Shown here: positions 30,599-38,666 of the stretch, piece after piece | Numbering within the stretch: the stretch's first letter is position 1 | Layout of the letters: the number at the start of each line of letters is the position of its first letter | Assembly: GCF_030151085.1 (NCBI RefSeq) | Contig: NZ_JASLER010000069.1 | Location: forward strand, 1 to 64,000 | DNA length: 64,000 nt | Direction: 5' to 3' | From: Bacteroides sp. | GTDB taxonomy: Bacteria > Bacteroidota > Bacteroidia > Bacteroidales > Bacteroidaceae | Made by a program: the position numbers and the translations under genes | The notes under the pieces: generated by a model | Seen by the model: the letters and a program-made list of their open reading frames with translations, nothing else | Told to the model about the DNA's origin: nothing | The model's database searches: none

Positions 30599-33500
30599 CT
30601 ACTGAGGAAAATCCTTCGGAAGTACCCCAAATTGTTTCTGAAAGCACTTTGAGAAATAAGATGGAGAGTTAAAACCAACCGTATAGCAAATCTCATTAAT
30701 ACGGTATTCCCCCTCTTTCAGCAATTGTGCGGCACGTTTCAAACGCTCCAGTCTTAAATACTCATTAGGTGATAAATCGAGTACTCCTTTTATCTTTCGA
30801 TAAAAATTAGAACGGCTGATATTAAAACAGTCTGCCATATCTTCCATACTGAAATCAGGATTACTAATATTGGCATGAATTATCTCATTCAGCTTCTGAA
30901 TAAACTCTTCATCGGCTTTTGTCAGAGCCATAGAACTTGCAGCAATAAACGGGGATTTTGCAAATGCTTGTCTCAGTTTCTCACGGTTATTTATCAAGTT
31001 AGCCACACAAGCATTAAGATATTCCACCGAGAACGGTTTTTCGATATAAGCATCAGCACCAAGTTCCAATCCTTCTATTTTGGACTGAATATCAGTTTTT
31101 GCAGTCAGCAGAACTACTGGTATATGACTATAATTCAGTTCCGACTTAATAGATTTACATAGTTCAAAACCGTCCATGACAGGCATCATTACATCGCTAA
31201 TAATAACATTCACATCTTTTTCATCCAATATCTTTAGTGCTTCAGCCCCATTGGCAGCCTTCAATACAGAATAACTGGCCGACAACTGGCGTGAAACAAA
31301 AGCAAGCATTTCACTATTATCTTCTACCACCAATACCACTGGTTTTCCTTTTTTATCTACCTCCTTATTTTCAGGTGTATCATCCGCTAGGTCTTCTTTT
31401 ATCAGCAACGTTTTCTCCGGAGCAAATGTGATAGTACCTTCCTGTACCATAGGCATTGTCAGACAGAAACGGTTGACTTCCTCCCCTTTATTCATGACCA
31501 GGCTTCCTTGATGTAATTCTGCCAAAGAACGAGATAAAGCCAATCCTATTCCAGTACCAGTCGTCAATTTTTCATCTTTATCTTTATTATAACGAACAAA
31601 TGGTCTGAATATCTCTTCCTTCATTGCATCAGGAATAGTGGAACCATCATTCTCTGTATGGATATAAAACTCTTTATCAGGTATAGCCTGATTTACACTC
31701 AAGGATATATGTACATAAGTTTCCGCATATTTCATCCCATTGCTTAGAAGGTTACTGATGATTTTAGTAAAGGCTTCTCTATTTATTGATGCATACAGTT
31801 CTTCTTCGGGCACTCTCAAAGTAAACTCCAAATCTTTTTGCTTAGCAAGGGAAGTAAATCGTAGATAGGTCTCTTTCAACACTTCCGTAATATTACATCG
31901 GGCAAAGTTCAAGCAAAATCCCTGACTTTCTGTTTTACGGAAGTCCAATAACTGATTAGTAAGGTTCAATAATCTCTCTGTATTTTGCTTCATAATATTC
32001 AAGTCCTCACGCACATCCATATCAACATGTTTATTCAGAATGATATTCTCCAATGGACCTTTAATCAAAGTTAGAGGAGTACGTACTTCATGGGCCACAT
32101 TGGTGAAAAAGTCAAATTTGGCATTATATATTTCACGTTCTTTCTCTTGTTCGAACTTCTCCATCTGCCTTTGCTGCTTTTTGACATTCCGGCTCTTCAG
32201 ATAAAGGTAGAGATAGACAATTATTCCAATTGATAATAGAATGTAAATAATATAAGCCCAAACCGAAAGGTAGAAAGGAGGCAAAATACGTATTTTCAAT
32301 ATCGTCTCGCGTTCGTTCCAAATACCATCACTGTTGGAAGCTTTCACCCGAAAGACATAATCCCCATAATGTAGATTAGAATATGTTACCAATGGGCTTT
32401 CACCCACCAACAGCCATTCTTCATCAAAGCCCTCCAACTTATACATCAATTTATTCATCTTCGGAGCTTGATATCCCAAAGCAGCCAAGCGAAATGAGAA
32501 AGAATTCTGATTGGCATGCAATAGCAATTTCTCTGAAAATATAATATTCTTTGCCAAAGGAGAATTTTCATCACCCACATGCATCTCTTTATTAAATAGA
32601 AGGAAGTCAGTAATTACAGCAGAAGGAACATATTTGTTTTCTGAGAAAGTATGGGGATTGAAAGCCACAAAGCCATCAATACTTCCGAAATAGATTGTAC
32701 CATCCTTACCTTTAAAACTTGAACGATAATTAAACTGATCGCTCAATAATCCGTTAGCCGTAGTATATACTTTCGTAGCTCCACTTGCAGGATCAAAGCG
32801 CACCAAACCACTATTTGTAGTAAGCCAAAATAGTCCATCATCATCTTCTACAATCTGATATACAACATCATTAGGCAAGCCTTTACTCGTATCATAACGC
32901 GTGAAGTTTTCCGTTTCAGGGTGAAACAAACAAAAACCTCCTCCTTGCGTAGTCAACCATATATTACGGTGTGAATCTTCAAAAACACTTAAAACCTTAT
33001 TATAAGAGAGACTCTTCTCATCCTTATCATCATGAAGATAATTTTTCCACTTCTTCGTACTCACATCATATCGGAAAACACCACTTACGTACGTAGCCAA
33101 CCATATATTACCTCCAGTATCTTCTTTTATGTCGTATATAAAAGTTCCGCACAGTTCCGGCAATTGCTCAAAAGTATCTGTACTCTTATTATATCGCATC
33201 AAACCATAACCAGTTCCGATATAGATTTCTCCGGCCTTCGTTTCACAAATAGCAAAAACATTATTGTCATTTAAAGAACGGGGAGTATTACCATATTCAT
33301 ACGACCTCACAATACTTCCGGTACGTGTGTCGATTACTTTTAATCCCTTAGAGAATGTACCCACCCAAAGTTCATCGCCTATCAAACACAAGCCATGCAC
33401 ATTAGTAAAGCCAAGACTTGGATTAAAAAACTTAAACTGCTTGGCCAACGGATCAAAACAATTCAGTCCGCCATCCTCCGTACCAATCCATAGATTTCCT

Positions 33501-34630
33501 CTGTTGTCCCGACAGAACTCGCGCACACGTTTCCCATGTAGGCTACTTTCAGTCCCTTTAGAATAGTATTTTTCGAAACAAGTATATGAACGACGATAAT
33601 AGTTTATACCACCAAAATAAGAACCTATCCAAACACCACCCTCACGATCTTTATACAATGAATAGATCGCATTATCCGACAAAGAATAGGGGTCATATGC
33701 AGAGCTACTTAAATGGACATATTTATCTGTTCGAAGATTGTAAATGTATACACCTGATTCGCATCCAATCCAAAGTTCATTATCAGAAAAAGCCAACAAA
33801 TCACGGCACCATATCTTTTCGCCTCTTTCATCGAACACTAACAAATCACGTACTCTCCCCGAAGTCAAGTCTATTGCTTTAACTCCCCCGGCAATCGAAC
33901 TTACAAACAAAGAATTATAAGCCCCTAACAGCGTCTTTGTAATCACATCGTTTTCAAAAGCCTTCTGTCCATCCGATGAAATATAAGGATGAAGGGTTTG
34001 AAAGTTATCCTTCGAATAAAACAAACCACTTCCGTTGCATCCTATCCAAATGGCTCCACTATTATCATAAGTCAGAGTGTTTACATTCGATTTTATAAAG
34101 GGGAATTCTTTAAGTGTATAGTTCTTCAATTGCTTTGTCAGCAGGTTATAGCAAAATATTCCCTGGCGTTCCACGGCAATCCAAATATGCCCTTTGTTAT
34201 CTCCTTTGACCATAGAGACTGTATGCTCTATTTTCGTATTTTCAGAACTTAGTTGTTTAAAGGGTTCAAACACTTCAGTTTCCGGATAATAAATATACAG
34301 GCCTACATCTGTTCCAATCCATATATTTCCATCCACATCTTCATAAAGAGAGATAATATAATTATCACTAATACTCCGTGCGTCTTTTCTATCGTACTTA
34401 AACTTCTTGAAGAATAAACCATCATAGCGATTCAGACCATCTTTCGTTCCAAACCACATGAACCCTTTATTATCCTGCAAAATAGTATGTATCGTATTTT
34501 GAGATAATCCGTCTCGGATATTGAGACTTTCAAAATAGTAGTGTTCTCCTACTGTTTGTGCATAACCAGTAATGCAACAAATCAGGCTAGCAATAACAAT
34601 TATTGCTCTCTTCAGACCAATGTTTTTCAT
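30599..34630 (-). CDS. Hybrid two-component system regulator HTCS-B
   Basis: The frame is open from an ATG at 34654, but that codon lies inside the promoter -7 box (34652-34659). The start is therefore placed at 34630, giving 1343 residues and a normal signal peptide (MKNIGLKRAIIVIASLICC...). Numbered from the longer frame, domains are Reg_prop repeats (about 40-710), Y_Y_Y, a membrane helix, HisKA with H855 (AHEVRTP), HATPase, receiver with D1154 (IISDVMMP) and a C-terminal AraC HTH. It is a close paralogue of HTCS-A, with the same recognition segments. It sits just upstream of the PUL2 operon and is its likely activator. Confidence 0.95.
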   Translation of the reverse strand: MKNIGLKRAIIVIASLICCITGYAQTVGEHYYFESLNIRDGLSQNTIHTILQDNKGFMWFGTKDGLNRYDGLFFKKFKYDRKDARSISDNYIISLYEDVDGNIWIGTDVGLYIYYPETEVFEPFKQLSSENTKIEHTVSMVKGDNKGHIWIAVERQGIFCYNLLTKQLKNYTLKEFPFIKSNVNTLTYDNSGAIWIGCNGSGLFYSKDNFQTLHPYISSDGQKAFENDVITKTLLGAYNSLFVSSIAGGVKAIDLTSGRVRDLLVFDERGEKIWCRDLLAFSDNELWIGCESGVYIYNLRTDKYVHLSSSAYDPYSLSDNAIYSLYKDREGGVWIGSYFGGINYYRRSYTCFEKYYSKGTESSLHGKRVREFCRDNRGNLWIGTEDGGLNCFDPLAKQFKFFNPSLGFTNVHGLCLIGDELWVGTFSKGLKVIDTRTGSIVRSYEYGNTPRSLNDNNVFAICETKAGEIYIGTGYGLMRYNKSTDTFEQLPELCGTFIYDIKEDTGGNIWLATYVSGVFRYDVSTKKWKNYLHDDKDEKSLSYNKVLSVFEDSHRNIWLTTQGGGFCLFHPETENFTRYDTSKGLPNDVVYQIVEDDDGLFWLTTNSGLVRFDPASGATKVYTTANGLLSDQFNYRSSFKGKDGTIYFGSIDGFVAFNPHTFSENKYVPSAVITDFLLFNKEMHVGDENSPLAKNIIFSEKLLLHANQNSFSFRLAALGYQAPKMNKLMYKLEGFDEEWLLVGESPLVTYSNLHYGDYVFRVKASNSDGIWNERETILKIRILPPFYLSVWAYIIYILLSIGIIVYLYLYLKSRNVKKQQRQMEKFEQEKEREIYNAKFDFFTNVAHEVRTPLTLIKGPLENIILNKHVDMDVREDLNIMKQNTERLLNLTNQLLDFRKTESQGFCLNFARCNITEVLKETYLRFTSLAKQKDLEFTLRVPEEELYASINREAFTKIISNLLSNGMKYAETYVHISLSVNQAIPDKEFYIHTENDGSTIPDAMKEEIFRPFVRYNKDKDEKLTTGTGIGLALSRSLAELHQGSLVMNKGEEVNRFCLTMPMVQEGTITFAPEKTLLIKEDLADDTPENKEVDKKGKPVVLVVEDNSEMLAFVSRQLSASYSVLKAANGAEALKILDEKDVNVIISDVMMPVMDGFELCKSIKSELNYSHIPVVLLTAKTDIQSKIEGLELGADAYIEKPFSVEYLNACVANLINNREKLRQAFAKSPFIAASSMALTKADEEFIQKLNEIIHANISNPDFSMEDMADCFNISRSNFYRKIKGVLDLSPNEYLRLERLKRAAQLLKEGEYRINEICYTVGFNSPSYFSKCFQKQFGVLPKDFPQ

Positions 34631-34651
34631 ATATTCTATGTGTTTAGACCC

Positions 34652-34697
34652 CAAATATAAGCCAAATCATATAAGAACAATATAAAAAACGTCCCAA
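34652..34697 (-). promoter_or_regulatory. HTCS-B promoter with shared operator half-site
   Basis: TATATTTG (34652-34659) is the -7 box. TTG lies 18 bp upstream, and TTGGGACG (34690-34697) lies exactly 30 bp upstream of the -7 box, with the same spacing as in HTCS-A. Predicted transcription start is near 34646, which rules out the ATG at 34654 as the start codon. Confidence 0.7.
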
Positions 34698-34734
34698 TGA
34701 ATAAAAGTATTATCTCCCCAAAAAGTAATTGGAC

Positions 34735-35805
34735 TTAAGTATGCAACCTCTTCATATGGCAGAGCAGCAATTCCCCCTTTTCATCCCGCAGATGCATGCC
34801 ATTTCCTTCGCAATAGCGGAAGAAATCACAATCGGCGCAAGCACCTTCTTTCATCCATTCACGATTGCGGAATGACTGGAAACGATGCTCCCATACGTCC
34901 ATGAAGTCGTCTTGATAAATATTTCCCTGATGAAAATCACTTCGGATACTGGGACAAGCAGAAATAGAACCATCTGCCAGGATAGAGCCTACGCTAAGGC
35001 CCGCATTGCAAGAGAAGAAATTATCCCGTACTTCCCCCTCATAATTGCCTAAGAAACCTTCACAGCAGTAGTTGGCACGCATTTTACCTTCTTTTCGAAT
35101 ACGCTTGATGAAATCTAACACACCTGTGAACTCTTCATCGGTCAACTGAAATTCAGGATACTGTACGGCACGCCCTACGGGAAAAATGGTGAACAGGCGC
35201 CAATTGCGGACACCTATCTTATATAAAGATGCTTTCAATTCATCCAAATAAGGATAATTCCGACGATTGACACAGGTTACCACATCCCATGCCAGTTCCG
35301 GTTCATGTACTAACCTTTTGATGGCATCCATCGCCCGCGTATAGCTCTCCGGATGTCCTCGCAGCCAGTTATGATCTTCGGGTAAACCATCCAGACTGAT
35401 AGTAATGGAATGAAGTCCCGCTTTCATCAACCGCTGCAAACGTTCTTTGGTCAGATAGAGCCCGTTAGAGACGATGCCCCACGGATAGCCACGACGATAG
35501 AGGGCAAGTCCCACTTCCTCCAAGTCTTCACGCATCAACGGCTCACCACCGGTAATAACAATACTTACGACATTGGGATTGATATGCGGAGTAATAGAAT
35601 CGATTACACGCAAGAAATCTTCGGCAGGCATATCCTTGATAGTGGACGTACGCTTGCAATCGCTGCCACAATGTTTGCAATGCAAATTACAGCGCTGCGT
35701 ACACTCCCAAAAGAGTTGCCTCAACGGATGCAACTCTTTCAAGTTATTGCGCATCTTCCGCGCAATTTCCAGTGCTAAACGTTTACGAATGGAAAGTGTA
35801 CCCAC
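34735..35805 (-). CDS. Radical SAM enzyme of a radical SAM/lipoprotein system
   Basis: 356 residues. The radical SAM cluster motif is CNLHCKHC with C39, C43 and C46, and an extra C35 lies just before it. GGEPL and SLDGL segments follow. The C-terminal part has a SPASM/twitch-like set of cysteines (FSCNAG, ACPS, ACADCDFFRYCEG, LLCHMKR) expected to hold auxiliary iron-sulfur clusters. It lies 5 bp after a small lipoprotein gene in the same direction. This matches the Bacteroidetes radical SAM/lipoprotein pair known only as protein families; the lipoprotein is the presumed substrate or partner. The chemistry is not known to me. Confidence 0.88.
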   Translation of the reverse strand: MGTLSIRKRLALEIARKMRNNLKELHPLRQLFWECTQRCNLHCKHCGSDCKRTSTIKDMPAEDFLRVIDSITPHINPNVVSIVITGGEPLMREDLEEVGLALYRRGYPWGIVSNGLYLTKERLQRLMKAGLHSITISLDGLPEDHNWLRGHPESYTRAMDAIKRLVHEPELAWDVVTCVNRRNYPYLDELKASLYKIGVRNWRLFTIFPVGRAVQYPEFQLTDEEFTGVLDFIKRIRKEGKMRANYCCEGFLGNYEGEVRDNFFSCNAGLSVGSILADGSISACPSIRSDFHQGNIYQDDFMDVWEHRFQSFRNREWMKEGACADCDFFRYCEGNGMHLRDEKGELLLCHMKRLHT

Positions 35806-35810
35806 TGATT

Positions 35811-36269
35811 TTATTCTTCTGTCTTTTTCAATTTAAAGTTCACTTCTTTGCTATCGCTACCTTGATACCAGCCTTCACCACCCGTCGGATGCATCTCTAC
35901 ATCCGTAGAATCTGCTTTATACGCTCCTGACGGATCTTCGCAAATCACTCGGAACCTTCCATAGTTGGTGCCACTGTTCTTATAAATATATTCATTGGTC
36001 TTACCGGTACTTAACGTATCAGGATAACTATGCCACGGCTTATTATTCTGGTCTAGTTCTTTCACAATAATCCGTGCATTCGTTATAGGTTGTTTACCTT
36101 CCGCATCCTGTACTTTGCCCTTGATCTCATAATCAGCATGAGGCTGCCCATACATACAAGGTTCATCACCGTTCATAACGTTACTACATGCTGTAAAACC
36201 CAATAAGACAAGTATACCAGACATCAACCGGTTAAAAATTTGCAACCATCGTTGCTTTCCCTTCTTCAT
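35811..36269 (-). CDS. Radical SAM-associated putative lipoprotein
   Basis: 152 residues with lipobox FTAC (C28). After the anchor comes PCMYGQPHADYEIKGKVQD, a segment I associate with this family, then a beta-rich body like a carboxypeptidase regulatory domain (ITNARIIVKE) and a lysine-rich tail. The only cysteines in the mature part after the anchor are one in PCMYG and one in RVICED, both candidate modification or thioether sites. It is the first gene of a two-gene unit with the radical SAM gene. Confidence 0.8.
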   Translation of the reverse strand: MKKGKQRWLQIFNRLMSGILVLLGFTACSNVMNGDEPCMYGQPHADYEIKGKVQDAEGKQPITNARIIVKELDQNNKPWHSYPDTLSTGKTNEYIYKNSGTNYGRFRVICEDPSGAYKADSTDVEMHPTGGEGWYQGSDSKEVNFKLKKTEE

Positions 36270-36310
36270 AGCATTCTCTCAATTTAAATTATATTCTATA
36301 AAATGCACGT

Positions 36311-36343
36311 AAAAAAGGAATACTGCATACATAGTATTCCTTT
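36311..36343 (-). terminator. Intrinsic terminator of the acyl-CoA synthetase gene
   Basis: AAAGGAATACT (36314-36324) pairs perfectly with AGTATTCCTTT (36333-36343) across an 8-nt loop. On the minus strand a run of six Ts (36316-36311) follows the stem. It lies between the stop at 36357 and the lipoprotein start at 36269. Confidence 0.8.
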
Positions 36344-36356
36344 CTTTGTAAAAAAG

Positions 36357-38420
36357 CTAACTTTTTTCTATTCTGATGCGGGCATCTACCGCTATAACAT
36401 ATTTCTCAGTGGCAAGCAACGGATTAATATCCATTTCTTTTATCTCGGTGGCAAAGCGCAACAAGGTAGATAACCTCACTATTATCTCGGCAAATTTATC
36501 TTCATTTACTCCCTTCTGACCGCGTGTACCCTTAATGATCTTGTAAGCACGCAACGAATGAATCATAGAATAAGCTTCTTCGTACGATAAGGGAGCCATA
36601 CCGGAAGATACATCTTTCAACACTTCCACGAAAATGCCTCCCAAACCACAAAGCACCACATGACCGAATTTCTCTTCATACTTTGCACCAACAAACAGTT
36701 CCGTTCCCTTTAGCATAGGTTGTATCATTATGGCACGCGCCTCAGGTATCTGCATCATTCGGTCGAACTCGAATGCCAGATGCTGCTCACCTTTAATATT
36801 CAATACCACGCCACCCACATCCGATTTGTGTACAGGGCCTACCACCTTTGCTACCACCGGGAAACCGGCACGACGAGCGAAAGCAAGTACTTCCTCTTTA
36901 CCTGCCGATACAAACTCCTCTACCACCGGTATTCCGGCTGAGTGAAGCAATGCTTGAACATAATGTGGTTCGATATATCCATCCTCGGGTATGGAATCAA
37001 TAATCTTGCGGATACGAGGTACGTCCACTCCGAAGAGTGCTATCTCGTTATTGGCAGGTTTCGGCGCATTCACTATCCGGGATAGAGCAGTGCCTAATGT
37101 TACTTCATCCGAGAAGTTCACATGACCTTTTGCCAGGAAAGCGGCCACTTCGGCTCCCGCCGTATTGATGGAAGGAAGAATCGGAAAGATTGGTTTCTTG
37201 CAATTCTGCATCTTCTCGTGCATCACATCGTACATTTCGAACATGGTTACCAATCCCGGAGTACCGAAGATAGCCATTACAGCATCAATGTTGTCGAGTT
37301 TCTCTTCGCAATATTCCAGGCAGATACGCAGATGTTCGGGTGTACCTGTAGCTAGAATGTCTATTGGATTTCCCACGGATGCACCGGGGAATAGTTTGCT
37401 TTTTAGTTCTTCGGCAAGAGGGCCTTCCAATTTGGGAACATTCAGTCCGCCCTTGCTCAAAGCATCCGTTAGCATTACGCCGGGGCCTCCGGCATGGGTG
37501 ATAATGGCAAAGTTCTTGCCTCGCAGTTCAGGTAGAGTGAAGATACACCCTACAGTCGTCAGTTCCTCGCGAGAATAGCAACGGATAATACCTGCCTTAC
37601 GGAACAAAGCCTCTACTGCCGAATCACTGCTGGCAATAGCTCCTGTATGTGAAGAAGCTGCCCGGCTACCGCTCTCGCTGCTACCGGCTTTGATGGCTGC
37701 AATCTTGCACCCTTTCTTTATGAGCGAAGAGGCATGAAACAACAGGCGGTCGGGGTTACTGATACTCTCTATATACAGTAGCTTTATCTTAGAATCTGTT
37801 TCCGGATTGAAATGTTCGTCCATATATTGCAGTACATCTTCCACACCGATTTGCTTGGCATTGCCCACAGACCAGACAGAGTTGAATTGCAACCCTTTCG
37901 TTACTGCACTCTCCAAGATAAATACGGCTGTTGCACCCGAGCTGGATATCAAGTCCACGCCTTGCGGATGCAAGTTCGGAATAGGTTGGCTGAAGACACT
38001 ATGGTGCCAGGTATTCATCAAACCGATACAATTGGGGCCTATCAAAGAAGCACCATACTTATTTACCGTATCCAAAATCCGGTTTTCCAGCATGGCTCCT
38101 TCATGGGTCTCTTCGCCAAAGCCGGCAGACAGTATGATAAAAGCTCTCACCTGCTTTTCCGAAGCCAATAATTCCACCGTATCCGGACAAAGATTTGCCG
38201 GAATAGCAAGGATGGCAAGGTCTGTATCAGGAATATCCTTCACATCGGCAAAAGCCGCTACGCCTTGTACTTCTGTTTCTTTAGGATTGACTGCACGAAG
38301 TTCTCCGGCGTATTTCCCATTGATCAAATTCTTCAGAATAGCACCTCCCGGCTTGTGTACATTATTAGAGGCTCCCACCACCACGATACTGGCAGGCTGT
38401 AGCAATTGGCTTGTTATCAT
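36357..38420 (-). CDS. Acetate/acyl-CoA ligase (ADP-forming), fused alpha and beta subunits
   Basis: 687 residues. The alpha part contains a CoA-binding Rossmann domain (VVVGASNNVHKPGG) and succinyl-CoA ligase-like domains with the likely phospho-histidine H258 in ASSHTGA. The beta part from about residue 460 is an ATP-grasp domain (FPVVAKVVGPVHKSDVGGV, EMDINPLLA). The family interconverts acyl-CoA plus ADP and phosphate with acid plus CoA and ATP, an energy-conserving step in fermentation. The acyl group is not determined; acetate, propionate or aryl acids are possible. It is a single gene with its own promoter and terminator. Confidence 0.93.
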   Translation of the reverse strand: MITSQLLQPASIVVVGASNNVHKPGGAILKNLINGKYAGELRAVNPKETEVQGVAAFADVKDIPDTDLAILAIPANLCPDTVELLASEKQVRAFIILSAGFGEETHEGAMLENRILDTVNKYGASLIGPNCIGLMNTWHHSVFSQPIPNLHPQGVDLISSSGATAVFILESAVTKGLQFNSVWSVGNAKQIGVEDVLQYMDEHFNPETDSKIKLLYIESISNPDRLLFHASSLIKKGCKIAAIKAGSSESGSRAASSHTGAIASSDSAVEALFRKAGIIRCYSREELTTVGCIFTLPELRGKNFAIITHAGGPGVMLTDALSKGGLNVPKLEGPLAEELKSKLFPGASVGNPIDILATGTPEHLRICLEYCEEKLDNIDAVMAIFGTPGLVTMFEMYDVMHEKMQNCKKPIFPILPSINTAGAEVAAFLAKGHVNFSDEVTLGTALSRIVNAPKPANNEIALFGVDVPRIRKIIDSIPEDGYIEPHYVQALLHSAGIPVVEEFVSAGKEEVLAFARRAGFPVVAKVVGPVHKSDVGGVVLNIKGEQHLAFEFDRMMQIPEARAIMIQPMLKGTELFVGAKYEEKFGHVVLCGLGGIFVEVLKDVSSGMAPLSYEEAYSMIHSLRAYKIIKGTRGQKGVNEDKFAEIIVRLSTLLRFATEIKEMDINPLLATEKYVIAVDARIRIEKS

Positions 38421-38452
38421 TGTCTTTCCATGTTAAGTTTATGAACAATGTA

Positions 38453-38482
38453 CAAATATACATTTTCTATACGTAATAACAA
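38453..38482 (-). promoter_or_regulatory. Promoter of the acyl-CoA synthetase gene
   Basis: Minus-strand TATATTTG (38453-38460) with TTG (38480-38482) 19 bp upstream fits the Bacteroides consensus well. Predicted start is near 38446, about 26 nt before the ATG at 38420. Confidence 0.7.
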
Positions 38483-38630
38483 TCGAGGAAGGATTTTTCT
38501 TTGCAGGTGTAGCAATTATGGTAGCATTTGTAACCACAGTCCCATAAAGCGGTCATAGATTATAACCATTATTTGATATACAAACCAGCCTCTTTGGTCT
38601 ACAAAATCAGTAACCTCTTCCCTTTACATC

Positions 38631-38638
38631 TATTTTTG
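38631..38638 (+). promoter_or_regulatory. Possible -7 box of the TonB receptor gene
   Basis: TATTTTTG matches TAnnTTTG and lies 29 bp before the first ATG at 38667. No -33 TTG is found at the right distance, so expression may need an activator, perhaps the LytTR regulator encoded downstream. Confidence 0.4.
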
Positions 38639-38666
38639 TCCACGATTAAAACACTAAAAGTAGAAT

